From positions 529,501-593,500 of the forward strand of contig NZ_PTQY01000003.1 in the NCBI RefSeq assembly GCF_002943465.1: a DNA stretch of 64,000 nucleotides, read 5' to 3'. The notes beneath the pieces are model-generated. The model had not been told where the DNA came from and made no database searches. It saw only the letters and a list, made by a program, of their open reading frames with translations. This DNA comes from Rhodoferax sp. TS-BS-61-7 (GTDB taxonomy: Bacteria > Pseudomonadota > Gammaproteobacteria > Burkholderiales > Burkholderiaceae_C). Both the position numbers and the translations under genes were made by a program. Numbering within the stretch: position 1 is the first letter of the stretch; each line of letters starts with the position of its first letter. Shown piece after piece: positions 24,397 to 33,691 of this stretch.

Positions 24397-25065
24397 ATGG
24401 GAAATCTCTATTTGGTACGCCACGGGCAGGCTTCGTTTGGGGCCGAAGACTACGACAACCTCAGCGAGCTGGGTCACCGCCAGAGCGTGCGGCTGGGGGA
24501 ATACTTTGCGGACAAGGGGCTGCAGTTTGAGGCGGTGATGGTGGGCACGCTGCGCCGCCATGCGCAGACCTGGGCCGGCATTGCCAAGGGCGCGAGACTG
24601 ACGCACGAGGCGCTGGAGTGGCCGGGTCTGAACGAATACGACAGTGCGGCGGTGGTCCAGGCGATTCATCCTGCACCGCTGCCCAAGGCCGACACGCCCG
24701 AGATGTACCGCCACCACTTTCGCCTGCTGCGCGATGGCCTCACGCAGTGGATGAATGGCGTGGTGAGCCCGCAGGGCATGCCCAACTACCCCGACTTTGT
24801 GGAAGGCGTGACCAGCGCGCTGGACCATGTGCGCCAGCGGCACACGGGCAACGTGCTGATTGTGAGCAGCGGCGGGCCCATCTCCACCGCGGTGGGCCAT
24901 GTGCTGGGCACTACGCCCGAAACCACGATTGAGCTGAACCTGCGCATCCGCAATGCCTCGATCACCGAATTTGCCTACACCCCCAAGCGCCACATGCTGG
25001 TGACCTACAACACCTTGCCGCATCTGGACGATGCGCAGTACGCGGACTGGGTGACCTACTCCTGA
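24397..25065 (+). CDS. histidine phosphatase family protein (phosphoglycerate-mutase-like)
   Basis: 222 residues. The RHG motif is at residues 8-10 (YLVRHGQASFGAEDYDNLSE), with the second histidine region VLIVSSGGPIS where the usual SHG is SSGG. The catalytic first histidine (H9) is present. The substrate is unknown; the family includes phosphatases acting on small phosphorylated metabolites. The altered second motif, lacking the expected His, makes strong phosphatase activity less certain. It appears monocistronic. Confidence 0.85.
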   Translation: MGNLYLVRHGQASFGAEDYDNLSELGHRQSVRLGEYFADKGLQFEAVMVGTLRRHAQTWAGIAKGARLTHEALEWPGLNEYDSAAVVQAIHPAPLPKADTPEMYRHHFRLLRDGLTQWMNGVVSPQGMPNYPDFVEGVTSALDHVRQRHTGNVLIVSSGGPISTAVGHVLGTTPETTIELNLRIRNASITEFAYTPKRHMLVTYNTLPHLDDAQYADWVTYS

Positions 25066-25142
25066 ACGACCGGGGCCTCGCCCCGCGCCGACTGGCACGG
25101 CTTGTGCTTTGAGGCCTCTGTTGGACCGCACAGAGGAAAACA

Positions 25143-26609
25143 ATGCACCGATTCGGAACGAAGTGGGTAGCCCCGTGTTTGGGGATTTTGTTTTTGGCCT
25201 GGAGCCTGGCGGCTCCTGCACAAACAACGGCCAGCGGCACCGTGGCCGATGCGCCACCCGCCGCCGCACCAGCGCCTGCGGCAGCCCCGACCCCGGAGCC
25301 CCCCGTGGCCACGCCGGCGGCCGCAGCGCCCACACCCGATAGCGCACCGCCGGCCCCACCCGCACTCACCAAACCCGGCCTGGTATCCCAAAGCAGCCTG
25401 AACGCGGCCGACACCGCCTGGATGATGACCAGCACGGCGCTGGTGTTGCTGATGACGCTGCCCGGCATTGCCCTGTTTTATGGCGGCATGGTGCGCAAGA
25501 AGAGCGTGATCAACACCATGGCCAGTGTGGTGGCGATTGCGGCACTGGTGAGCCTGCTGTGGTTTGCGGTGGGTTACTCGCTGGCGTTTACGCCCGGCAG
25601 CACCTGGCTGGGCGGTACCGACCGGCTCTGGTTCACGGGTCTTAACTACATGAAGGATGCAGGCCAGGTGGCCGTAAGCCACATAGCGCCAAACATTCCC
25701 GAGTCGGTCTACGCCATGTTCCAGCTCACCTTTGCCATCATCACGGGCGCACTCATTGTGGGCGCCTTTGTAGAGCGCATGCGCTTCTCGGCCATGTTGT
25801 GGTTCATTGGCATGTGGTCCATTGTGGTCTACGCGCCCATTGCCCACTGGGTGTGGGAGCCCGGTGGCTGGCTGGTGCAAATGGGCGTGCTGGACTTTGC
25901 CGGTGGCTCGGTGGTGCACATCAACGCCGGCATGTCGGGCCTGGTGTGTGCCTACATGCTGGGCGCACGCAAGGGTTATGGCCGCGAGCCGTTTGAGCCG
26001 TTCAACCTGGGCCTGACCATGGCCGGCGCGGGCCTGCTGTGGGTAGGCTGGTTTGGGTTTAACGCTGGCTCGGCCGTGGCGTCTGACGGGCGCGCAGGCC
26101 TGGCCATGGCGGTCACCCACATTGCGGCGTCTGCCGGAGCCATGAGCTGGATGTTGGGCGAGTGGATCATGCGCGGGCGCCCTTCGCTGCTGGGCCTGTG
26201 TTCGGGCCTGGTAGCCGGGCTAGTGGCCATCACCCCCGCAGCGGGTTTTGTGACACCGGGTGCGGCAGTCATTTTTGGTGGCGTGGCGGGCCTGGCCTGT
26301 TACTGGGGTGCCACCGGGCTCAAGCGCATGCTCAATGCCGATGACTCGCTGGACGTGTTTGGCGTGCATGGCATTGGCGGCATCGTGGGCTCATTGATGA
26401 CGGGCTACTTTGCCAGCAAGAATATTTCAGGCGTCAGTGGCAGCGTGGCCACCCAGGCGCTGGGGGTGCTGGTGGTGTTGGTCTACAGCGGGCTCATGAG
26501 CTGGGCGCTGCTGTGGGTGACCAAGGTGATTGTGGGCCTGCGGGTGGACGAGAACTCCGAACTCACAGGCCTGGATGTGTCCCAGCACCGGGAGCATCTG
26601 GGTACCTGA
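25143..26609 (+). CDS. amtB: ammonium transporter (Amt family)
   Basis: 488 residues. A signal peptide (GILFLAWSLAAPAQT) is followed by an unusual Ala/Pro-rich stretch (about residues 25-80), then eleven membrane helices. Amt hallmarks: ALFYGGMVRKKSVINTM, the pore histidines in FAGGSVVHINAG and DVFGVHGIGGIVGS, and GFNAGSAVASDGRAG. The C-terminal cytoplasmic tail (LRVDENSELTGLDVSQH) is the PII-contact type. No glnK/PII gene lies beside it in this window, which is a departure from the common glnK-amtB pair. Symbol given on family grounds. Confidence 0.93.
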   Translation: MHRFGTKWVAPCLGILFLAWSLAAPAQTTASGTVADAPPAAAPAPAAAPTPEPPVATPAAAAPTPDSAPPAPPALTKPGLVSQSSLNAADTAWMMTSTALVLLMTLPGIALFYGGMVRKKSVINTMASVVAIAALVSLLWFAVGYSLAFTPGSTWLGGTDRLWFTGLNYMKDAGQVAVSHIAPNIPESVYAMFQLTFAIITGALIVGAFVERMRFSAMLWFIGMWSIVVYAPIAHWVWEPGGWLVQMGVLDFAGGSVVHINAGMSGLVCAYMLGARKGYGREPFEPFNLGLTMAGAGLLWVGWFGFNAGSAVASDGRAGLAMAVTHIAASAGAMSWMLGEWIMRGRPSLLGLCSGLVAGLVAITPAAGFVTPGAAVIFGGVAGLACYWGATGLKRMLNADDSLDVFGVHGIGGIVGSLMTGYFASKNISGVSGSVATQALGVLVVLVYSGLMSWALLWVTKVIVGLRVDENSELTGLDVSQHREHLGT

Positions 26610-26634
26610 ACGGTCAAACTCAAAGGAGTGTTGC

Positions 26635-26985
26635 ATGTTGAACAGTGAAAAGCTGGCGATTGCCGCCCATTTGCACGTGCTGCTGCGCCGCAAGACCGGC
26701 CGCGTGACCGACACCGAATGGATGGCCAGCAACACCGAATATGCCGCCGAGATCGTGCGTTTTGCACGCGCCAGCGCCCAGGAAGATGGCCATGCCGACC
26801 TGGGTGAATGGGCGGCCAAACTGGAACTGGCCATGGTGCCGGCGCCACCACAGCGCCCGGCGCGCGAACGTTTGTTTGGTGTGATTGGCGGCAACACCAA
26901 ACCCGCCCCCCTGCCTGGCGCCTCGGACTCACTCTTCGGCGCCAGCGACAACGAGGCGCACCGCTACATTCGCGGCATTCGTTAA
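26635..26985 (+). CDS. conserved protein of unknown function
   Basis: 116 residues, no signal peptide or membrane helix. The first 75 residues are helical (AIAAHLHVLLRRKTGRVTDT then EWMASNTEYAAEIVRFARAS); the rest is Pro/Ala-rich and ends NEAHRYIRGIR. I recognise no domain. The ATG at 26635 follows AAAGGAG and lies 25 bases after the ammonium transporter, so the two are probably cotranscribed. Confidence 0.75.
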   Translation: MLNSEKLAIAAHLHVLLRRKTGRVTDTEWMASNTEYAAEIVRFARASAQEDGHADLGEWAAKLELAMVPAPPQRPARERLFGVIGGNTKPAPLPGASDSLFGASDNEAHRYIRGIR

Positions 26986-27140
26986 GCCGCCGCGGGGCGA
27001 TACTGATACAAACTCAGTGTTTACCCTATAAGCAAAAAAAGTATCAATGAATAGCCCCCCGCGCAGTAGTGGGGGTGGGGTTCCGTTCGTAAGCTATGGG
27101 CATTGAATCGCCACAAGCAACAACGAATTGGAGACTGGCA
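26986..27140. other. regulatory spacer upstream of the AraC gene
   Basis: 155 bases. It contains GATACTGATAC near 27000 and GTATCAATGAATAG near 27041, which together with the flanking GC runs form an imperfect inverted repeat spanning about 26990-27065. It may be a regulator-binding region or a hairpin. GGAG at about 27130 is the ribosome site of the following gene. Confidence 0.35.
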
Positions 27141-28022
27141 ATGGCCCCTTACCTGGAATTGGTCGGGATACAGGAACAAGAGTCCTTCAAGGTATGGACA
27201 CACGGCTACCCGTACGAAACGGTGCGCTGGCACTTCCACCCCGAGTACGAGCTCAACCTGGTCACCCACACCTCAGGCCGCTTTTATGTGGGCGACCACA
27301 CAGGCACTTTTGAGCCCGGCCAGTTGTACATGGTGGGCCCCAATGTGCCGCACAACTGGATCAGCGAAGTGCCGGACAACCAGCCCGTTCCCGAGCGTTG
27401 TGTGGTGCTGCAGTTCTCTGGCAAAAGCATCATGGGCGGCATCGAGGCCTTCCCGGAGCTGGGCCAACTGGAGCGCCTGCTGGCCGATTCGCAACGCGGC
27501 ATCCTGTTTTCCAAAGTCACGTCCGCCAAGGCCGAGCCCCTGCTGAAGGAGCTGCTGCACGCCAAGGGTTTTCAGCGCGTGCACAAGTTTCTGTCGCTGC
27601 TGGAGCTACTGGCCACGGCGCACGACAGCACGCTGCTGGCCACGCCCACCTTCCGGCCCGACCCACAGGGCTACCAGTCGTCCACCATCAACCAGGTGCT
27701 GAGTTACCTGGCCGAGCACCTGGAAGAGCAGCTCAGCGAGTCCGACCTGGCGCGCTACGCGGGCATGGAGCCCAGCGCGTTCTCGCGTTTCTTCCGCCGC
27801 CACACCGACGTGCCCTTCATCCAGTACCTGAACCGCCTGCGCATTAACAAGGCCTGCGAGATGCTGATCTCCAGCGACACGCCGGTCACCGATGTTTGCT
27901 ACGCCTGCGGCTTCAACAATGTCTCCAACTTCAACCGCCAGTTTCTGGCGCAGAAGAACATGCCACCGTCGCGCTTCAGGCGCTACTACCGCCTGAACGA
28001 CGACTGTGAGGCCATGGGCTAA
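27141..28022 (+). CDS. AraC family transcription regulator of the pentitol locus
   Basis: 293 residues. The N-terminal cupin domain (WHFHPEYELNLVTHTSGRFY and EPGQLYMVGPNVPHNW) would bind a sugar or polyol. The C-terminal AraC double helix-turn-helix is at about 195-290 (LARYAGMEPSAFSRFFRRHT; VTDVCYACGFNNVSNFNRQF). I start at 27141 because GGAG sits seven bases upstream; an upstream in-frame ATG at 27096 has no ribosome site. It precedes the ribitol-dehydrogenase-like gene and probably activates the locus. Confidence 0.9.
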   Translation: MAPYLELVGIQEQESFKVWTHGYPYETVRWHFHPEYELNLVTHTSGRFYVGDHTGTFEPGQLYMVGPNVPHNWISEVPDNQPVPERCVVLQFSGKSIMGGIEAFPELGQLERLLADSQRGILFSKVTSAKAEPLLKELLHAKGFQRVHKFLSLLELLATAHDSTLLATPTFRPDPQGYQSSTINQVLSYLAEHLEEQLSESDLARYAGMEPSAFSRFFRRHTDVPFIQYLNRLRINKACEMLISSDTPVTDVCYACGFNNVSNFNRQFLAQKNMPPSRFRRYYRLNDDCEAMG

Positions 28023-28055
28023 CGCCCCGGCACCGCCCCCACCCACCTTCTCTCC

Positions 28056-28104
28056 AAATTCGGCTGCCGCTGGCGGCCCGGGGAGCGCTTTGTCCGAATT
28101 TTTC
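28056..28104 (+). terminator. hairpin with T run after the AraC gene
   Basis: Outer arms AAATTCGG (28056-28063) and CCGAATTT (28094-28101) enclose an inner GCCGC-TG-GCGGC hairpin (28066-28077); the downstream arm runs into TTTCTT. This resembles an intrinsic terminator or attenuator between the regulator and the dehydrogenase gene. Confidence 0.5.
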
Positions 28105-28121
28105 TTAACCACTGCCTCACC

Positions 28122-28868
28122 ATGAACCCAGATCGCACAGAAACACTCGCACTACACGGCAAAGTTGCCGCCGTCACGGGCGCCGCCTCCGGCATAGGCC
28201 TGGAATGTGCACGCGCCATGCTGGATGCGGGTGCCACCGTGTTTTTGGTGGACCGCGCCACGGACCGGCTGGCGACGCTATGTGCCGAGCTGGGCGAGCG
28301 CGCCATTCCGCTCACCGTGAACCTGCTGGATCCCGCCAGCGTTGCCACCATGGTGCCGGCCATTCTGGCGCGCGCTGGCCAGCTGGACATCTTCCACGCC
28401 AATGCCGGCGCCTACATCGGCGGCGACGTGAGCACCGGCGACCCGGACGCCTGGGACCGCATGCTCAACCTCAACATCAACGCCTGCTTCCGCTCCATCC
28501 AGGCGGTGCTGCCGCATATGAAAGACCGCAAGACGGGCGACATCATCGTCACCAGTTCGATTGCCGGCATCGTGCCCGTGGTGTGGGAGCCGATTTACAC
28601 CGCCTCCAAATTCGCGGTGCAAGCTTTTGTGCACACGGTGCGCCGCCAGATTGCACCGCACGGCGTACGCATCGGTGCGGTGGCGCCCGGCCCCGTGGTC
28701 ACCGCGCTGCTGGACGACTGGCCCAAGGCCAAGATGGAAGAAGCCCTGGCCAATGGCAGCCTGATGCAGCCCAAGGAAGTGGCGGACTCGGTGATGTTCA
28801 TGCTGACGCGCCCGCGCAATGTGGTGATCCGCGACCTGGTGATCCTGCCGCTGAGCGTGGACCTGTGA
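28122..28868 (+). CDS. rbtD: short-chain dehydrogenase, ribitol 2-dehydrogenase-like
   Basis: 248 residues, classical SDR. The NAD-binding motif TGAASGIG is at 19-26, NAG at about 94-96, and the catalytic S146/Y159/K163 in YTASK. Several long stretches match the Klebsiella ribitol dehydrogenase as I remember it ([39 protein letters not shown], and the end VILPLSVDL). It would oxidise ribitol to D-ribulose with NAD. The FGGY kinase starts two bases after its stop, matching the known dehydrogenase-kinase pairing. Confidence 0.85.
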   Translation: MNPDRTETLALHGKVAAVTGAASGIGLECARAMLDAGATVFLVDRATDRLATLCAELGERAIPLTVNLLDPASVATMVPAILARAGQLDIFHANAGAYIGGDVSTGDPDAWDRMLNLNINACFRSIQAVLPHMKDRKTGDIIVTSSIAGIVPVVWEPIYTASKFAVQAFVHTVRRQIAPHGVRIGAVAPGPVVTALLDDWPKAKMEEALANGSLMQPKEVADSVMFMLTRPRNVVIRDLVILPLSVDL

Positions 28869-28870
28869 GC

Positions 28871-30436
28871 ATGACCACCGCTGCTTACGTCATTGGTGTC
28901 GACATCGGCACCCAGAGCACCAAGGCTGTGCTGGTCAGCACCGCCGGTGCCATCGTGGCCCAGCACTCCCACGCCTACCAGGTGGAGACCCCCAAACCCC
29001 TGTGGGCCCAGCAGTGGCCCGATGTGTGGCTGGAAGCAGTAGAAATATGCATAAAAGGGGTTCTAGCCCGCACCAGTATTGCGCAAGCTGCTATCAAATC
29101 TGTCTGCGTGAGCAGCCTGTACGGCGGCAGCGGCATTCCGGTGGACACGCAGGGCAAGGCCCTGTATCCCTGCCTGATCTGGATGGACCGCCGTGCCAAC
29201 GACGAAGTGGCCTGGGTGCGCAAGCATGTGGACCTGGAACGCCTCTTTGATATCACCGGCAACGGCGTGGACAGCTACTACGGCTACACCAAGATGCTGT
29301 GGCTGCGCGAGAACGAGCCTGCCGTGTGGGCCCAAACCCAGCAGTTCCTGCCGCCCAACAGCTATGTGAATGCGCGCCTGACCGGCGCCGTGGCAGTGGA
29401 CCACAGCTCGGCCGGCAACATCGGTGGCGTCTACGACGTGAAAGCCCGCACCTGGTCCGACGAGGCCTTACAGATGCTGGGCATTCCGCGCCACATGATG
29501 CCCAACCGCCTGGTCGAATCCAGCGATGTGGTGGGCCCGCTGCTGCCCCACTGGGCCGCGCGCCTGGGCCTGCAGCCCGGCACCCCGGTGGTGGCCGGTG
29601 GTGTGGATGCCGCCGTGGCCACGTTGGCCGCGGGCGCGGCACAGCCTGGCAAGCACGTGGCCATGATGGGCACCAGCATGTGCTGGGGCACCATCCGCCC
29701 CAGTGTGGACGCGCGCCACGGCCTGATCAGCATGCCGCACGTGTTCAACGGCGCCCAGGACCTGTATGTGTTTGGCGGCGCCATTGCCGCCGGGGCCTCG
29801 GTCACCTGGTTCCGCGAGACCTTTTGCCAGGCCGAGATTGCCGCCGCCAAAGCCCAGGGCGTGGACCCCCACAGCCTGCTGGAAAAAGACGCGGCGCCCC
29901 TGCCCCCGGGCGGCGACGGCCTGCTGTTTTTGCCCTACCTGATGGGGGAACGCAGCCCCGTGTGGGACGCCAAGGCCAGCGGTGCCTTCATTGGCCTGGG
30001 CCTGCACCATGGCCGGCCCAACCTGTACCGCGCAGTGCTGGAGGGCGTGACCTACGCGCTGCGCCACAACATCGAAGCCGGCGTCAAAGGCCTGGACGGC
30101 ATTGCCACGCTGGACGAACGTCTGGTGGTGGTGGGGGGCGCCAGCCACTCCAACCTCTGGATGCAGATCATTGCCGACGTGACCGGCCGCCCGGTTTACA
30201 CGCTGCAAGAAGACGTGGAAGCCTCGTTGGGTGCAGCCCTGCTGGCGGCCTATGGCGCCGGGCTCATCAACGCCGACGCGGTGCGCCAGGGCTGGGTCAC
30301 GCCGGTGCCTCGCACCACCCCCAACCCACACGCCCACGTCGCCTACAGCGACCTGTTCGCCCAGTACGTAGACCTGTACCCCGCCCTGCAACCCGCCATG
30401 CACCGCCTGCGTGGCAGCCCTTTAGCCCCAACCTGA
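28871..30436 (+). CDS. FGGY carbohydrate kinase, probable D-ribulokinase
   Basis: 521 residues. Key elements: the N-terminal phosphate loop VIGVDIGTQSTKAVL with D11, GGVDAAVATLAAGA with the likely catalytic Asp, MGERSPVWD, and the FGGY-2 pattern VVVGGASHSNLWMQIIADVT. From sequence it could be a xylulokinase or ribulokinase; its position right after a ribitol dehydrogenase makes D-ribulose the best-supported substrate. Residues about 57-78 (VEICIKGVLARTSIAQAAIK) are encoded by an inverted copy of the interspersed repeat in frame. Confidence 0.85.
   Translation: MTTAAYVIGVDIGTQSTKAVLVSTAGAIVAQHSHAYQVETPKPLWAQQWPDVWLEAVEICIKGVLARTSIAQAAIKSVCVSSLYGGSGIPVDTQGKALYPCLIWMDRRANDEVAWVRKHVDLERLFDITGNGVDSYYGYTKMLWLRENEPAVWAQTQQFLPPNSYVNARLTGAVAVDHSSAGNIGGVYDVKARTWSDEALQMLGIPRHMMPNRLVESSDVVGPLLPHWAARLGLQPGTPVVAGGVDAAVATLAAGAAQPGKHVAMMGTSMCWGTIRPSVDARHGLISMPHVFNGAQDLYVFGGAIAAGASVTWFRETFCQAEIAAAKAQGVDPHSLLEKDAAPLPPGGDGLLFLPYLMGERSPVWDAKASGAFIGLGLHHGRPNLYRAVLEGVTYALRHNIEAGVKGLDGIATLDERLVVVGGASHSNLWMQIIADVTGRPVYTLQEDVEASLGAALLAAYGAGLINADAVRQGWVTPVPRTTPNPHAHVAYSDLFAQYVDLYPALQPAMHRLRGSPLAPT
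29041..29100 (-). repeat. interspersed repeat copy C (inside the FGGY kinase gene)
   Basis: On the minus strand it reads GATTTGATAGCAGCTTGCGC then AATACTGGTGCGGGCTAGAA and CCCCTTTTATGC, matching the repeat over its length. The kinase frame runs through it on the opposite strand without a stop. Confidence 0.7.
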
Positions 30437-30521
30437 GGAGAATGCACCCCACCAACACCCCATGCCCCTGCCCCGCCTGCTTTTGTATTGCTTTGAGACA
30501 CTAAATATATTGGAGATGACC

Positions 30522-31601
30522 ATGCAAGTAAGTACCTGGAAATTCACCCGCGCCGCCGCGCTCACCACCGTTGTCCTGGGCGCCAGCGCCCTGTACGCCC
30601 AAACCATTGCCCCGGCCAAGATTGCTTTCTTGATGCCCGACCAGTCGTCCACCCGCTACGAGCAGCACGACCGCCCCGGTTTCGTGGCCGAGATGAAAAA
30701 ACTCTGCGCCGCCTGCGAAGTGCTGTACCAAAACGCCGACGGCGATGCCTCGCGCCAGCAGCAACAGTTCAACTCCGTCATCGCACAAGGTGCCAAGGCC
30801 ATCGTGCTGGACCCAGTGGACTCCACCGCCGCCGCATCGCTGGTGAAAGCCGCACAGGCCAAGGGCATCAAGGTGATTGCGTATGACCGCCCCATCCCTG
30901 CTGCCAAGGCCGACTTTTATGTGTCGTTCAACAACGAAGGCATTGGCAAGGCCATTGCCGATTCCCTGGTGGCCCACCTCAAGGCCAAAGGTGTGTCTCC
31001 CAAAGACGTGGGCCTGTTGCAGATCAATGGCTCGCCTACCGACGCGGCCGCTGGCCTGATCAAGAAGGGCATCCACTCCAGCCTGGACAACAGCGGCTAC
31101 AAAATCCTGGCCGAGTACGACACGCCTGATTGGGTGCCCGCCAAAGCGCAACAGTGGGCCAGCGGCCAGATCTCGCGTTTCGGCAAAAAGATTGTCGGCG
31201 TGGTGGCTGCCAACGACGGCACCGGCGGTGGTGCGATTGCCGCCTTCAAGGCCGCAGGCATGAACCCCGTGCCCCCCGTGTCCGGCAACGACGCCACCAT
31301 CGCGGCGCTGCAGCTCATCATTGCGGGTGACCAGTTCAACACCATCTCCAAGCCCAGCGAAATTGTGGCCGCCGCTGCGGCGCAAGTGGCCGTGAAACTG
31401 TTGGCCGGTGAAACGCCCAAGGCCGAGATGATGTTGTACGACACCCCCTCGCAGCTGTTCACCCCTGCAGTGGTGACGGCGGCGAACCTGAAGGCCGAAA
31501 TCATCGACAAGATGGTCAGCGGCAAGCCGATCCAGACCGCGGCCGAACTCTGCGTGGACCGTTACGCAGAAGGCTGCAAAAAACTCGGCATCACCAAGTA
31601 A
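30522..31601 (+). CDS. sugar/polyol ABC transporter substrate-binding protein
   Basis: 359 residues. A signal peptide (RAAALTTVVLGASALYAQ) is followed by a periplasmic-binding-protein-like type I fold: AKIAFLMPDQSSTRYEQHDR, then NSVIAQGAKAIVLDPVDST, and VVAANDGTGGGAIAAFKAAG. This is the XylF/ribose-binding group. In this operon it probably binds ribitol or a related pentitol. Of the adjacent ATGs, 30522 is preferred since GGAG lies six bases upstream. A disulfide may form between C in KLCAACEV and others. Confidence 0.9.
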   Translation: MQVSTWKFTRAAALTTVVLGASALYAQTIAPAKIAFLMPDQSSTRYEQHDRPGFVAEMKKLCAACEVLYQNADGDASRQQQQFNSVIAQGAKAIVLDPVDSTAAASLVKAAQAKGIKVIAYDRPIPAAKADFYVSFNNEGIGKAIADSLVAHLKAKGVSPKDVGLLQINGSPTDAAAGLIKKGIHSSLDNSGYKILAEYDTPDWVPAKAQQWASGQISRFGKKIVGVVAANDGTGGGAIAAFKAAGMNPVPPVSGNDATIAALQLIIAGDQFNTISKPSEIVAAAAAQVAVKLLAGETPKAEMMLYDTPSQLFTPAVVTAANLKAEIIDKMVSGKPIQTAAELCVDRYAEGCKKLGITK

Positions 31602-31607
31602 ACCACC

Positions 31608-32432
31608 ATGACAGCACAACCATTGCAACAACCCGCTCCCGCGCGCGAACTTGTCCTTAGTCTTAGTGGAGTCTCCAAGCGCTTCGGCGCTGTGGCAGCG
31701 CTGACCGATATCGATCTCGACGTCCATGCGGGAGAGGTCGTTGCCTTGGTTGGCGACAACGGTGCGGGCAAATCCACCCTGGTCAAGATCCTGTCCGGGG
31801 TGCACCAGCCCACCGCGGGCACCATGACCTTTTGTGGGCAGCCTGTCAGCCTGGCCGATCCCGGCGCCTCGCTGGCGTTGGGTATCGCCACCGTGTTCCA
31901 GGACCTCGCCCTGTGCGAGAACCTGGACGTGGTGGCCAATATTTTTCTGGGCAAAGAACTCAATCCCCTGCAACTGGACGAGGTGAGCATGGAGGTCAAG
32001 GCCTGGAAACTGCTCAACGAGCTGTCGGCCCGCATCCCCAGCGTACGCATTCCCGTGGCGTCGCTTTCGGGCGGCCAGCGCCAGACGGTGGCCATTGCCC
32101 GCTCGCTGCTGATGGAGCCCAAGCTCATCTTGCTGGACGAACCTACGGCCGCGCTGGGCGTGGCCCAAACTGCCGAGGTGTTGGACCTGATTGAACGTGT
32201 GCGCGACAAGGGCCTGGGCGTCGTCATGATCAGCCACAACATGGAAGACGTACGCGCCGTAGCCGACCGCATTGTGGTGCTGCGCCTGGGCAAGAACAAC
32301 GGCGTGTTTGCCCCCGACGCCTCCAACCAGGAGCTGGTGAGTGCCATCACCGGTGCCTCTGACAACTCAGTGTCCCGCCGCTCCCACCGCCGCCAATCCC
32401 AATCCACCCCGACCGAGCACGCACAAGCATGA
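31608..32432 (+). CDS. sugar/polyol ABC transporter ATP-binding protein
   Basis: 274 residues, one nucleotide-binding domain. Walker A GDNGAGKSTLVKIL, signature LSGGQRQTVAIARSL, Walker B LILLDEPTAALG and the switch histidine in VVMISHNMEDV are all present. It is half the size of RbsA/XylG, so like FrcA it should work as a homodimer. It starts six bases after the binding-protein gene and overlaps the permease gene by four bases. Confidence 0.93.
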   Translation: MTAQPLQQPAPARELVLSLSGVSKRFGAVAALTDIDLDVHAGEVVALVGDNGAGKSTLVKILSGVHQPTAGTMTFCGQPVSLADPGASLALGIATVFQDLALCENLDVVANIFLGKELNPLQLDEVSMEVKAWKLLNELSARIPSVRIPVASLSGGQRQTVAIARSLLMEPKLILLDEPTAALGVAQTAEVLDLIERVRDKGLGVVMISHNMEDVRAVADRIVVLRLGKNNGVFAPDASNQELVSAITGASDNSVSRRSHRRQSQSTPTEHAQA

Positions 32433-33688
32433 CCACTCCCACTCCCTCCACCGCCCCCGCCGGCGCGCTGCTGGACCGCAGCGACGAGCGTTACCAGGTC
32501 GACAGCGGCATTGGCGGCGCCATCCGCACCTTCATTGACCGCGTGCGCTCCGGCGACCTCGGCTCACTGCCCGTCATCGTGGGCCTGGCCATCATCTGGA
32601 CCGTGTTCCAGAGCATCAACCCCATCTTCCTGTCCAGCACCAACCTGATCAACATGCTGTTCGATGCGTCCACCATCGGTGTGATCGCCCTGGGCATTGT
32701 GTGCATCTTGATGGTGGGCGAGATCGACCTGTCGGTCGGCTCGGTCAGCGGTTTTGCCTCCGCCATCGTGGGCGTGCTCTGGGTCAACCAGGGCTGGCCC
32801 GTGGGCCTGGCCATCGCTGCGGCGGTGGCTACCGGCGCCGTGATTGGCTTGCTCTACGCGCAGCTGTTCAACCGTTTTGGCATGCCCAGTTTTGTGTCCA
32901 CCCTGGCCGGCCTGCTGGCCATTCTGGGTGCGCAGCTGTACATCCTGGGCGGCACCGGCTCCATCAACCTGCCGTACGGCTCGCCGCTGGTGAACCTGGG
33001 TCAGTCGCTTTTCATGCCGGCAGCTTTTGCCTACAGCGTGGTGCTGCTCGCCGGCATCGTGATGTTTGTGACGGGTTACCGCACCGCCGCACGCCGCCGT
33101 GCCGCCGGGTTGTCGGGCGAGTCCCTGGGGCACCTGCTGTTCCGCACCGTCACCCCCACGGTGGTGCTGGAGCTGATTGCGCTGTATTTTTACCAGGACC
33201 GCGGCATTCCCTGGCTGTTTGGCATCTTCATTGGTTTGGTGGTCGGCCTGAACTACCTGCTCACCCGCACCCAGTGGGGCCGCATGGTCCACGCTGTGGG
33301 TGGTAACCGCGAAGCAGCACGCCGCGCAGGCATCAACGTGCGGGCCGTGTACTCCAGCGCCTTTGTGTTGTGCGCGGTACTGGCAGCCTTTGGCGGTGTG
33401 CTGGCTTCGGCCCGCCTGGCATCGGCCAGCCAACAAGCCGGCACGGGCGATGTGAACCTTAACGCCATTGCCGCCGCGGTGATTGGTGGCACCAGCCTGT
33501 TTGGCGGGCGGGGCAGCGCCTACTCCGCGCTGCTGGGCATCATCGTGATCCAGTCCATCTCCAGCGGCCTGACCTTGCTGGACCTGTCGTCCTCGCTGCG
33601 TTACATGATCACCGGCGGTGTGCTGGCGATTGCGGTCATCGTGGATTCGCTGGCCCGCCAGTCCCGCGTGTCCCACGGCCGCGCCTAA
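32429..33688 (+). CDS. sugar/polyol ABC transporter permease
   Basis: 419 residues, about ten membrane helices, of the XylH/RbsC (BPD_transp_2) family. Characteristic segments: GIVCILMVGEIDLSVGSVSG, the EAA-like loop VGGNREAARRAGINVRAVYS, and AAAVIGGTSLFGGRGSAYSA. It is the membrane channel for the substrate delivered by the preceding binding protein. It overlaps the ATPase gene by four bases; the HAD gene follows after three bases. Confidence 0.93.
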   Translation: MTTPTPSTAPAGALLDRSDERYQVDSGIGGAIRTFIDRVRSGDLGSLPVIVGLAIIWTVFQSINPIFLSSTNLINMLFDASTIGVIALGIVCILMVGEIDLSVGSVSGFASAIVGVLWVNQGWPVGLAIAAAVATGAVIGLLYAQLFNRFGMPSFVSTLAGLLAILGAQLYILGGTGSINLPYGSPLVNLGQSLFMPAAFAYSVVLLAGIVMFVTGYRTAARRRAAGLSGESLGHLLFRTVTPTVVLELIALYFYQDRGIPWLFGIFIGLVVGLNYLLTRTQWGRMVHAVGGNREAARRAGINVRAVYSSAFVLCAVLAAFGGVLASARLASASQQAGTGDVNLNAIAAAVIGGTSLFGGRGSAYSALLGIIVIQSISSGLTLLDLSSSLRYMITGGVLAIAVIVDSLARQSRVSHGRA

Positions 33689-33691
33689 GCC

